A stretch of 64,000 nt of DNA from Clytia hemisphaerica. Lineage: Eukaryota > Cnidaria > Hydrozoa > Leptothecata > Clytiidae. The first letter of the stretch is position 1; each line of letters starts with the position of its first letter. Position numbers and translations under genes: made by a program. The notes below the pieces were generated by a model that worked only from the letters and a program-made list of their open reading frames with translations, made no database searches and was not told where the DNA came from. Shown here piece after piece: positions 54,290 to 64,000 of the stretch. Location: NCBI GenBank assembly GCA_902728285.1, contig CACVBU010000542.1, positions 248,001 to 312,000 of the forward strand, read 5' to 3'.

Positions 54290-54559
54290 ATGGGATTATT
54301 TAGTCACGTATCAAAAGGTGCCAAAAGACTTTTATCCAATGAATCCATTCCACTCTCTGTGGTATCGAGAGATAAAATTTATCCTATCGTTAACAATGTC
54401 TCTGGCTCGCAAATTGCTAACAAATTTATCGGTGGCATGAGAAACTGCTTTGGGCACGTCGCCAGCACAAAAAGTTTTAAACGTCACAATCCGATGATAA
54501 TTCGTGTCCAAATAAAGAGGAGGCGACGAAAAAGGTATAAAATGCTGAATTTAATATGA
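54290..54559 (+). CDS. Small basic protein, 89 residues
   Basis: The ATG is in a strong Kozak context (ACCATGG). The N-terminus MGLFSHVSKGAKRLLSNE could form an amphipathic helix, and the C-terminus is very basic (VQIKRRRRKRYK). An amphipathic start with an Arg-rich tail recalls small DNA-binding or minor structural proteins, but there is no homology I can name and the length is near what chance allows. Confidence 0.35.
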   Translation: MGLFSHVSKGAKRLLSNESIPLSVVSRDKIYPIVNNVSGSQIANKFIGGMRNCFGHVASTKSFKRHNPMIIRVQIKRRRRKRYKMLNLI

Positions 54560-55144
54560 TAAACTTTATACTTTTTGTTGGTAGTTAATAGAAGTTTCTA
54601 CTTTTCGGCCGTGTTTCTTCAAATGGAGAAGATCTTTTATTCCCAAATTTGACTCTGATTAAGTGATGGTAAATTTAAAAACATGTTAGACTTGAAATTG
54701 ATAGTATAACTACTTTGAGTTTAAGTTAGGGTCAACGATTAATAATCGCGGTTTTTAGAACTTTCATTTCAAGTTTTAAATCGTTCATGACTCATTTATT
54801 TTGATATAAATTAGGTGTTATAATTAAATTAATGAAGTATGTTATTATATATATGTTAAGTTGAATATTAATTTATGTAATACAGACCTGTTTCAAAATC
54901 AAAAAATATACAAATCCCTAATAATTTTAATAAAATATTGATATCTATTTTACCTTTTATTTTTGATGCAATGCACAAGGTTTAGAAATTTCGGCCTTTA
55001 TAGTATATCATAACAAATTTATGCTTCTTAGAATGATGAATATTCTATAAGGGATAAACTTTAATTTACTTTTCATATTTGCGAATATCGAAATTTCGGC
55101 AATAGCATTAATACAGTACATTATAACTACATAAGTACAATAAT
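54560..55144. other. Very AT-rich non-coding stretch
   Basis: No gene or repeat was recognised before the GC-rich right-end array. Confidence 0.5.
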
Positions 55145-55870
55145 TATAAAGAAACTTAAATCCGAGAGGAATCGAGGGAACCCGCAGGAAAACCTAATAA
55201 ACCCGCAGGCGGCGGCGGGAGATCTGACAAGAGAAACATAAATCGAGGGGAATCGAGGGAACCCGCAGGAAAACCTAATAAACCCGCAGGCGGCGGCGGG
55301 AGATCTCTGACAAGAGAAACATAAATTCGAGGGGAATCGAGGGAACCCGCAGGAAAACCTAATAAACCCGCAGGCGGCGGTGGGAGATCTCTGACAAGAG
55401 AAACATAAATTCGAGGGGAATCGAGGGAACCCGCAGGAAAACCTAATAAACCCGCAGGCGACGGTGGGAGATCTCTGACAAGAGAAACTTATTAAATCCG
55501 AGGGGAAACGAGGGAACCCGCAGGAAAACCTAATAAACCCGCAGGCGGCGGCGGGAGATCTCTGACAAGAGAAACATAAATTCGAGGGGAATCGAGGGAG
55601 CACGCAGGAAAACCTAATAAACCCGCAGGCGGCGGCGGGAGATCTCTGACAAGAGAAACATAAATTCGAGGGGAATCGAGGGAACTCGCAGGAAAACCTA
55701 AATAAACCCCGCAGGCGTGGCGGGAGATCTCTGACAGAGAAAACATAAATTCGAGGGGAAACGAGGGAACCCGCAGGAAAACCTAATAAACCCGCAGGCG
55801 GTGGCGGGAGATCTCTGACAAGAGAAACATAAATTCGAGGGGAATCGAGGGAACCCGCAGGAAACAGCGG
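55145..55870. repeat. Right GC-rich subterminal repeats
   Basis: Eight to nine units of about 84 bp with GGGAACCCGCAGGAAAACCT and AAACCCGCAGGCGGCGGCGG. Inverted, they match the left array (CCCGCCGCCGCCTGCGGGTT, then CTGCGGGTTCCCT). The 268-codon minus-strand frame here is a translation of the repeat. Confidence 0.9.
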
Positions 55871-56000
55871 GGAATAAGCGAAAATCTGTGGTATACTCAC
55901 CGGACACGTCCGGTAAAGTAATTTCAACAACATGGTTTCTAGATATTTAGGTTGTATATTTTCAATTAAAAGTGGTTTGGGATTGTTCGCACCCCGTCCA

Positions 56001-56030
56001 ATTTTTTTGTGACCTCAGCTGCCTGTCTAT
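56001..56030 (-). repeat. Right terminal inverted repeat of the large element
   Basis: TTTTTTTGTGACCTCAGCTG followed by CCTGTCTAT; the inverse of the left end with two mismatches. Directly followed by the ambiguous base 56031. Confidence 0.75.
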
Positions 56031-56031
56031 N

Positions 56032-59000
56032 TCCCACGTCTCAGATGCAATTAAAGTATAAGGCCCTAGGAATAAAAACACAAAAAAGGCAGACTAAGGA
56101 GGCAAGATGAGAAGTTTTTGAAAGTGGTCGAAATACACTGATCTAGGTACCAAAGGATATGAGCAACAGAGGAAATAGAATAGAGACATAAGTGTGCAGT
56201 AATGGAAACAGTATATTTCGAAAAGTAAACAAGAATGCCGAAAATGTATAATAGAACTTGGGATGACATTGGGGATGCATCAAGATATATATATATATAA
56301 CTGAGAGCCTAACCCGTTTTGACGACGGGTGTCCTGTGTAACCCGTATTTATATATGACGGGGGTCTTACTTAGCCTGTTTTGATGACAGGTGTCGCCTA
56401 GCCCCGTTTTGATGACGGAGGTTGATAAGCCCCGTTTTGATGACGGAGACTTATACGCCCCGTATAAGACGGAGGCTAAAAAATAAACAGGGAGGTTGCC
56501 CTGGCGAACCTTAACACCGTTGGGACTACAGTGTGCGAACCTAATCCAGATCTAACTGGATCCTTGACCTTAGGGGATGAATCTAAGTAACTGACTACTG
56601 ACATGCAACGGTTACGGAGTAACCCTACACCCCAACGTCACCCAAATCCAAAGAATAACATTAAAAGGAGGGTAAAGAAATTAATCTGAGGAAATTCTAG
56701 ACACATAATGACATTAGGTAGGTTGCAAATAGTGATGTAAAAATTTTACCTTGGCCAAGTTAGAATTAAACTTAGAAATATCTTGGTCAGAGATTTGAGA
56801 TACCTAAGATAGCAATCCCTAGACTGTCTACCCATAATGTGTATCATTGAGTCAGACACACATGCGGAGAGGGCAGCGGAGGCTCCACCCATGCAAAAAC
56901 TTAGGGAATTTAAACTGTGTTCAAGAGGAAGGAGCTTGAGCAGGGTATGGACTTTCCTTCAAGATATAAGTTTGCCATCCATGAATTTCCATATATTATT
57001 GTGACAAGGAATCTCTACGAAGAAATGTGTCTTAGAAATTGTAGTCTGTAAATTTAAAAAAAAAAGGAATATATTTAAAAAGCACCAGCATTAATCAGCT
57101 AGGAAACTAAATACAATTATGTGGAAAATTGAAGAACTAAATTTGAGTTTTAAGAGAGCTTTAAAAGATCTGAATTTAAGCTGTTGTTTCGAGATCGGTA
57201 CAATGTGATTCAAGTCTCTTGCAGAGATGTGACATGAAACGGAAATAAGACATCCTAATTAAGATTTGGTTTGTAGTGAATGTATGCTGCAAACTAAACT
57301 TGGAGATTACGAACGGTTCAAAACATATCATCTGTTAGCCATTAACTTATAATATTTTCATAAATGACTTGAACTTGGTCCTTTGATTATTCAAAAGTAT
57401 CCATGCTTGAGAAATCTATTGAAATTCATTACTGTCCTTGTCTAGCCACTGACTCTATCAAGTTGAAACAACAATCATTGTTGAGCTACTCAGGAGCCAC
57501 AAGCATTTAATACAAATTCTGCATTTAGTCACAAAACATTTGGCTGCAGATTGGAGCATTGAACCTGCCAGTCAAACTTGTCTTCTTATCCCTTATTATA
57601 AAGTTTCCACCCATTGTCCCAAAAGGATAGACACTTCCGATAGTAGTCAACGAATATCGATCAATCAAATTTGACACAACACTATAAAATGATTAATTTC
57701 AAAACATTAGCAAAGAATTGATAAATGATCATGTTCAAAATAGTTTGACATTTAGTGAACTCAAAAATTGACAAAAATATAGTATTTCTTGAATAACTTG
57801 GGAAATATTTCAAATATAACGTTGAAATTTTGTATGATGATCGGTAACACAAAGAACATATCATTCTGATGAAAAAAAAAATAGTAAAATGAGTAAAATT
57901 TGTGGCTTCTGGTCCAAATATGTCCAAATATGTGTTTTGTCAGCCACTTCAAAGGGGGAAATGGTTTGATTAAAAATAACACTTGTATCGGTAACTAAAG
58001 GTATCATATTATCTCAAAACAGATAAAGGAGCACATTTTGAAACTGGTTGGTTTCAAAAAGCCACCAGTATTGTCAGCCACATAACGACTCATAGCTTAT
58101 CTTGAAATATCTTATAACCTAGTAAGCCACTTAATTTCGCTCCAAAACCATTGCAAAGGTTAATCATTCTACTTATCCTTGGTGAAAAATTAAACTGTTA
58201 GCCACCAAAAATACTCATTTTATTAACATAATTGTCAGCCACTTTGAAAATGTCACAAAACAGGCCTTTATTTTTGAACACAATCAAATTTATCCTGGAT
58301 GTCTGGCATTGTTGGTACTACCCTTGCTTTAAAAAGGTCAAATGTTGTTACCTCAAATGTAGGATATTAGTTAAACGTTTAGAATAATAAATTCAGGCCA
58401 TTGAAAATTTTTTAAATAAAAACCGACCAGTCCCCAGAACAATGGAAGAAATGATAGTTAGCGAACAGCCTCCTTTTTGACTTGCTGTCGTTAAATCAAT
58501 AATAAAACAAGGAGAGTTGCAGAAAATGTTTGGGTGATTTTGAAAACTGCAAAAAGTTTATGAAAACATCTCAAAAGTCAAAACACATGCAAAATGACAC
58601 ATCAATCCAGTCAAAAATCCACTATAACAAGCATTTAATTTGATCTTATTAAAGCAAAAGACGAAAAGGCTATAAAGACGAAAAGCAAAAACTGGATCAC
58701 TACCCTTATTCTTCAAGTCACAAGTAACAACACCAATTTGTCATTTCAACTTTGAGAAAGCAGATACAAATATTCAATTGTACCAGGCTTGTATACCACG
58801 TTCGTGTCAAAATCAAAACAATCATTAAATCTGACATCTTTCTCAAAGAACTTGTCCCATCATATCAAATCCCAAAACAACTTGACAATCGTTTCTTAGC
58901 TCATTGACCGGTTAATTTATAACAATTATGAATAAAAAATACATAACCCTAACACTGGATAACAGGACCCTATCCCCAACTCTCAAAAGGCTATAGAGCA

Positions 59001-59867
59001 GCACAACGACTAACAATCACAACTCCAGAAACGATGACAAGTGTCACTCCAGCCACAAATCACTCCGAATGCAGGAAAATCTTTTAAGCCTTGAACAAAA
59101 TTCTAGTGCCAGAAATTATCTTGATTCAAGACAGACACGACTCCTCAAAACAAAGCAAAGGAACAACAAAAGCCAGAAGAAGCAAACAATCAAGTCAAAG
59201 ATTGAATGAATGCCACATATTCAGGTGAATACTGATAAACTTGCCTCAATAACTTCACCAGCCTTTTAAGACTATCTAAATCCAGACGAAAAGAGAAAAC
59301 AATACAAAGATTCATACCGAAAATTAAAGGAGGGTGGCATTCCCAGTGAGAGTTGATGGACGTTTTTACTCGTAGCGAGGCTACCATTATTATTGTTGTT
59401 GATCGCTCCTGTGAGGGCGTTTGAGGCGGTAGCAGGTGAAGAGGTTGTAGTTCGTTCGTTATTTGGATGGACGAAGCCAGTTCGCTGGATGCTTTCGAAT
59501 ACTGTTACCAGGATATTGGTTTCATCGCCTACTGAAGAAACTTGCACTGTTGATGGAATTGTAAAGTTTGGGCGAGCCGTTGGATTCAACGCTGGTTGTT
59601 GACACGTGTAGCAGATATAGCGGCAAAATGGCTGAAATGGTGGTCGTTGTTCGTCGTGTTGTTCGTTATTCAGATGATGAAAGATTGAAGTTGTGATCAA
59701 TTGAGACTGAGCTGAACTGTGCTGAAAGGGGTTTGACGGTAGGATATATATAGGCGAAGGAAAGAATAACCGGCAGCCGAAATATACTATTTCATAACCG
59801 CCTCGGTGCGGTGGCGGGATGTACTTCATTCGACTTGGAATTAACCTGAGCTAAGGTTTAGCTCCAA
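56032..59867 (-). repeat. 3.8-kb direct repeat unit, copy 1
   Basis: Runs from TCCCACGTCTCAGATGCAAT to GCTAAGGTTTAGCTCCAA and recurs as copy 2. On the minus strand the unit starts with a leader containing TATATATATCC (59744-59752) followed by CAGCTCAGTCTCAATTG, like a promoter and start region. The 185-codon frame over this region is low-complexity and spans the TATA box, so it is not counted as a gene. Compared with copy 2 it lacks about 175 bp near 57535 and has about 560 bp extra near 57740-58300. Ambiguous bases stand at 56031 and 59868. Confidence 0.85.
56311..56475. other. Cluster of six small hairpins, copy 1
   Basis: Six short inverted repeats follow one another every 22-30 bp, four with loop TTTTGATG or TTTTGACG: CCCGTTTTGACGACGGG, CCCGTATTTATATATGACGGG, CCTGTTTTGATGACAGG, two CCCGTTTTGATGACGG and CCCGTATAAGACGG. 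The third has a CCTGT/ACAGG stem where the others have CCCGT/ACGGG, a compensatory change. Confidence 0.7.
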
Positions 59868-60151
59868 NCATTCTTAATTCCCACGTCTCAGATGCAATTA
59901 AAGTATAAGGCCCTAGGAATAAAACACAAAAAAGGCAGACTAAGGAGGCAAGGTGAGAAGTTTTTGAAAGTGGTCGAAATACACTGATCTAGGTACCAAA
60001 GGATATGAGCAACAGAGGAAATGTATAGAGACATAAGTGTGCAGTAATGGAAACAGTATATTTCGAAACGTAAACAAGAATGCCGAAAATGTATAACAGA
60101 ACTTGGGATGACATTGGGGATGCATCAAGATATATATATAACTGAGAGCCT

Positions 60152-60316
60152 AACCCGTTTTGACGACGGGTGTCCTGTGTAACCCGTATTTATATATGAC
60201 GGGGGTCTTACTTAGCCTGTTTTGATGACAGGTGTCGCCTAGCCCCGTTTTGATGACGGAGGTTGATAAGCCCCGTTTTGATGACGGAGACTTATACGCC
60301 CCGTATAAGACGGAGG
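60152..60316. other. Cluster of six small hairpins, copy 2
   Basis: Essentially identical to the cluster in copy 1, including the compensatory CCTGT/ACAGG stem, although neighbouring sequence has diverged. Confidence 0.7.
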
Positions 60317-61284
60317 CTAAAAAATAAACAGGGAGGTTGCCCTGGCGAACCTTAACACCGTTGGGACTACAGTGTGCGAACCTAATCCAGATCTAACTGG
60401 ATCCTTGACCTTAGGGGATTAATCTAAGTAACTGACTACTGACATGCAACGGTTACGGAGTAACCCTACACCCCAACGTCACCCAAATCCAAAGAATAAC
60501 ATTAAAAGGAGGGTAAAGAGATTAATCTGAGGAAATTCTAGACACATAATGACATTAGGTAGGTTGCAAATAGTGATGTAAAAATTTTACCTTGGCCAAG
60601 TTAGAATTAAACTTAGAAATATGTTGGTCAGAGATTGAGATACCTAAGATAGCAATCCCTAGACCGTCTACCCATAATGTGTATCATTGAGTCAGACACA
60701 CATGCGGAGAGGGCAGCGGAGGCTCCACCCATGCAAAAACTTAGGGTATTTAAACAGTGTTCAAGAGGAAGGAGCTTGAGCAGGGTATGGACTTTCCTTC
60801 AAAATATAAGTTTGCCATCCATGAATTTCCATTTGTGAAAAGGAATCTCTACGAAGAAATGTGTCTTAGAAATTGTAGTCTGTAAACTTAAAAAAAAGGA
60901 GTAGGAAGAGTTATAACCAAAGATATAAAAAAAAAAAAATCGGGAGATAATGACAGCAACAAAATAGAAAGAGAGAAAAAATATTCAAAAAGCATCAGCA
61001 TTAAGAAAATCAGCTGGGAAACTAAATACAATCATGTGGAAAATTGAAGAACTAAATTTGAGTTTTAAGAGAGCTTTAAAAGATCTGAATTTAAGCTGTT
61101 GATTCGAGATCTGTACAATGTGATTCAAGTCTCTTGCAGATATGTGACATGAAACGGAAATAAGACATCCTAATTAAGATTTGGTTTGTAGTGAATGTAC
61201 GCTGCAAACTAAACTTGGAGATTACGAACGGTTCAAAACATATCATCTGTTAGCCATTAACTTATAATATTTTCATAAATGACT

Positions 61285-61686
61285 CATAGTTCGGAAGGGG
61301 GTCACTACCCCCCCTACCCTAGAGCTACCCCCCTACCCTAGGTTCTTCCCCCTTTTAAAATTTGATGCTACCCCCCTCAAAATTTTAAAATCCTACCATA
61401 ATTCTACCGGTGAAAAAGCAAGAACATTCAGTGTAAATAAGCAAATAATTGCATTGTAAATTAAACGTTACATTAGACGTTGCATTGTAAATTAAAAATA
61501 AAACTTCTAATTTGGGAAAACACAAAAAAAAACATACCACTGACATCTTACCCCCCCCCCCTTTCTAGATGAACCCCCCTTTCTGAAAACTTCCCCCTTT
61601 CTAGAAAAAATTCTCTTACCCCCCCCTTTCTGAGATTTTCTGAACATCGCTACCCCCCCTTTTATAAAGGGGGGGTGCGAACTATG
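61285..61686. mobile_element. 402-bp C-rich MITE with 5-bp target duplication
   Basis: Starts CATAGTTCGGAAGGGGG and ends GGGGGGGTGCGAACTATG (inverted CATAGTTCG). TGACT lies on both sides (61280-61284, 61687-61691), and copy 1 of the host repeat has a single TGACT at the empty site (57365-57369 region). The interior has tracts of C with CTACCC motifs. Confidence 0.9.
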
Positions 61687-63781
61687 TGACTTGAACTTGG
61701 TCCTTTGATTATTCAAAAGTATCCATGCTCGAGAAATCTATTGAAATTCATTACTGTCATTGTCTTAGCCACTGACTCTATCAAATTGAAACAATAATCA
61801 TTGTTGAGCTACTCAGGAGCCACAAGCTTTTAATACAAATTCTGCAAGTATTTGTCTCGAAAGCACAGCACTAAAATTTCAAAGTACTCCATACCATTAC
61901 AGTTAGGTTGTGATTCCATTTAAGATACTGGATGACTAAGTCATTTTGTGAAGCCCTTTTCTCCGTCAACTCCTATAGCGAAAATAATTTGACTTATCAA
62001 GTATTTTTCCAAAAAACCTGTTTAGCATTAGTCACAAAACATTTGGCTGCAAATTGGAGCAGTGAACCTGCCAGTCAAACTTGTCTTCTAATCCCTTATT
62101 ATAAAGTTTCAACCCATTGTCCCAAAAGGATAGACACTTCCGATAGTAGTCAACGAATATCGATCAATCAAATTTGACACAACACTATAAAATGATTATA
62201 TAGTTTCAAAACATTAGCAAATAATTGATAAATTAATCCTGAATGTCTGGCATTGCTGGTACTACCCTTGCTTAAAAAGGTCAAATGTTTTGTCCACCTC
62301 AAATGTAGGATATTAGTTAAACGTTAAGAATGATAATTCAGGCCATTGAAAATTTTTTTAAATAAAAACCGACCAGTCCCCAGAACAATGGAAGAAATGA
62401 TAGTTAGAGAACAGCCTCCTTTTTGACTCGCTGTCGTTTAAATCAATGATAAAACAAGAAGAGAAAATGTTTGGGTGATTTTGGAACTGCAAAAAGTTTA
62501 TGACAACATCTCAAAAATCAAAACACATGCAAAATGACACATCAATCCAGTCAAATCCACTATAACAAGCATTTAATTTGATCTTATTAAAGCAAAAGAC
62601 GAAAAGCAAAAACTGGATCACTCCCTCATTCGTCAAGTCACAAGTAACAACACCCGATTTGTCATTTCAACTTTGAGAAAGCAGATACAAATATTCAATC
62701 GTACCAGGCTTGTATACCACGTACGTGTCAAAATCAAAACAATCATTAAATCTGACATCTTTCTCAAAGAACTTGTCCCATCATGTCAAATCCCAAAACA
62801 ACTTGACAATCGTTTCATAGCTCATTGACCGGTTAATTTATAACAATTATGAATAAAAAATACATAACCATAACACTGGATAACAGGCCCCTATCCCCAA
62901 CTCTCAAAAGGCTAAATGAAGCAGCACAACGACCAACAGTCACAACTCCAGAAACGATGACAAGTGTCACTCCAGCCACAAATCACTCAGAATGCAGGAA
63001 AATCTTTTAAGCCTTGAACAAAATTCTAGTGCCAGAAATTATCTTGATTCAAGACCGACACAACTCCTCAAAACAAACCAAAGGAACAACAAAAGCCAGA
63101 AGAAGCAAACAATCATGTCAAAGATTGAATTTAAAATGCCACATATTCAGGTGAATACTGATAAACTTGCCTCAATAACTTTACCAGCCTTTTAAGATAT
63201 AATCCAGACGAAAGAGAAAACAATACAAAAGATTCATATCATACCGAAAATTAAAGGAGGGGTGGAGTGAGAGTTGATGGACGTTTTTACTCGTAACGAG
63301 GCTACCATTATTGTTGTTGATTGCTCCTGTGAGGGCGTTTGAGGCGGTAGGCGGTTAAGAGGTTGTAGTTTTCGTTTCGTTATTTGGATGGACGAAGCCA
63401 GCTCGCTGGATGCTTTCGAATATGTTACCAGGATATTGGTTTCATGCCTACTGAGAAATGGCACTGTTGATGGAATTGTAAAGTTTGGGCGAGCCGTTGG
63501 ATTCAACGCTGGTTGACACGTGTAGCAGATATAGCGGCAAAATGGCTGAAATGGTGGTCGTTGTTCGTCGTGTTGTTCGTTATTCGGATGATGAAAGATT
63601 GAAGTTGTGATCAATTGAGACTGAGCTGAACTGCGCTGAAAGGGGCTTGACGGTAGGATATATATAGGCAAAGGAAAGAATAACCGGCAGCCGAAATATA
63701 CTATTTCATAGCCGCCTCGGTGCGGTGGCGGGATGTACTTCATTCGACTTGGAATTAACCTGAGCTAAGGTTTAGCTCCAA

Positions 63782-64000
63782 AAAAATAGAACCCCAAAAA
63801 GTGAGGTTTTCAATCACAACTACTTTTTAGCCCACAGCGTTGACATTCTTGTGGCTGCTGTGTAGTACAAAATTCCATAAAATAAGGAAATTGATGAGCT
63901 TTCCAAAAATGTGGCCCTCTTTGAAGTTGAGTGATTCAGTCTTGAAATATAAGATGGCAAAGTGAGGGCAGGTTTTGTGGCTGTATGTCATGTGGCTCAC
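63782..64000. other. Unassigned end of window
   Basis: Several GTGGCT words (for example TTGTGGCTGCTGTG, GTGGCTGTATGTC) recur; no gene was recognised. Confidence 0.3.

Larger units (their letters stand above)
38221..56030. mobile_element. Large composite element with tyrosine recombinase and SF3 helicase (proposed new type)
   Basis: The left end ATAGTCAGGCAGCTGAGGTC (38221) and the inverted right end ATAGACAGGCAGCTGAGGTC (56030) match at about 28 of 30 positions. Deeper in, both sides carry TTACCGGACG(C/T)GTCCG: about 130 bp inside on the left, about 115 bp inside on the right. Then come GC-rich tandem repeats of about 83-bp units in opposite orientation (39.55-39.95 kb and 55.15-55.87 kb). 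Such three-layer symmetry defines one unit of about 17.8 kb. The cargo is GIY-YIG, an SF3 helicase gene, extra exons, a tyrosine recombinase, a DUF3987-like fossil and a small basic protein. An ambiguous base at 56031 abuts the right end, so no target duplication can be read. Confidence 0.7.
59879..63781 (-). repeat. 3.9-kb direct repeat unit, copy 2
   Basis: Same unit as 56032-59867, a few percent diverged, with its own TATA-like sequence at about 63657-63666. It contains an inserted 402-bp MITE (61285-61686) and about 80 bp of extra sequence near 60900-60985. The shared indel pattern shows the two copies are different loci or alleles, not a sequencing duplicate. Confidence 0.85.

Noticed and set aside
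55127..55933. A 268-codon minus-strand frame with repeated FSCGFPRFPSNLCFSCQRSP units
   Set aside because: It is the translation of the 84-bp GC-rich array; unit length divisible by three keeps the frame open, and no start context or conserved non-repeat sequence exists.
59272..59829. 185-codon minus-strand frame (and its counterpart at 63234-63743) beginning MKYIPPPHRGGYE
   Set aside because: It spans the TATA-like sequence, is low-complexity (NNNNN), and the copy-2 version is shifted by indels that do not preserve the frame, so it is unlikely to be a protein.

Overview
The window is eukaryotic DNA from an AT-rich invertebrate genome. Several coding regions only read through when GT-AG introns are removed, and almost every recognisable gene belongs to a metazoan mobile element. 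A cnidarian or similar marine invertebrate is my inference, based on the mix of piggyBac, Helentron, GIY-YIG/Penelope-type, Copia and unclassified multi-exon transposase-like genes. I saw no tRNA, rRNA or bacterial-style operon.

Layout. 0-6.2 kb: a 270-bp palindromic MITE, a piggyBac element with an open 890-codon transposase, and a broken LINE. 6.7-16.2 kb: one minus-strand Helentron (protease-like N-terminus with a degraded 2A signal, DUF6570, HUH Rep, Pif1 helicase, EEP endonuclease). It is interrupted by an 865-bp element with a 9-bp target duplication and a 3.17-kb hAT-like element with a 5-bp duplication. 18.8-24.3 kb: a TIR-bounded element carrying a nine-exon DDE transposase-like gene that I cannot place in a named superfamily. 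25.4-29 kb: a small multi-exon gene of unknown function with a tandem array in its introns. 29.4-32.4 kb: a HIRAN-like exon and a decayed transposase-like gene. 32.5-37.5 kb: a PHD-finger gene split by a Copia retrotransposon whose 246-bp LTRs differ at six positions.

38.2-56.0 kb is the most interesting region. A 17.8-kb segment has mirrored ends: an outer inverted repeat at 38221 and 56030, an inner TTACCGGACGYGTCCG motif at similar depth on both sides, and GC-rich 83-bp tandem repeats in opposite orientation. Inside are a nine-exon gene for a superfamily 3 helicase-like protein (865 residues, all intron phases consistent), a convergent single-exon tyrosine recombinase with a zinc finger and a C-terminal Myb/SANT domain, two extra phase-compatible exons encoding a SUMO-interaction-like motif, a GIY-YIG nuclease fragment, a decayed DUF3987-like gene, and a small basic protein. 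Two long satellite arrays built on the same GGTCT-type motif, in opposite orientations, flank the helicase core. I know of no described eukaryotic transposon superfamily with this combination. I propose it as a new type of large mobile or virus-derived element.

56.0-63.8 kb: two direct copies of a roughly 3.8-kb unit with little coding potential, each preceded by an ambiguous base. Each unit contains a cluster of small hairpins with a compensatory base change. The second copy carries a 402-bp MITE with a perfect 5-bp target duplication, so the two copies are real and distinct.
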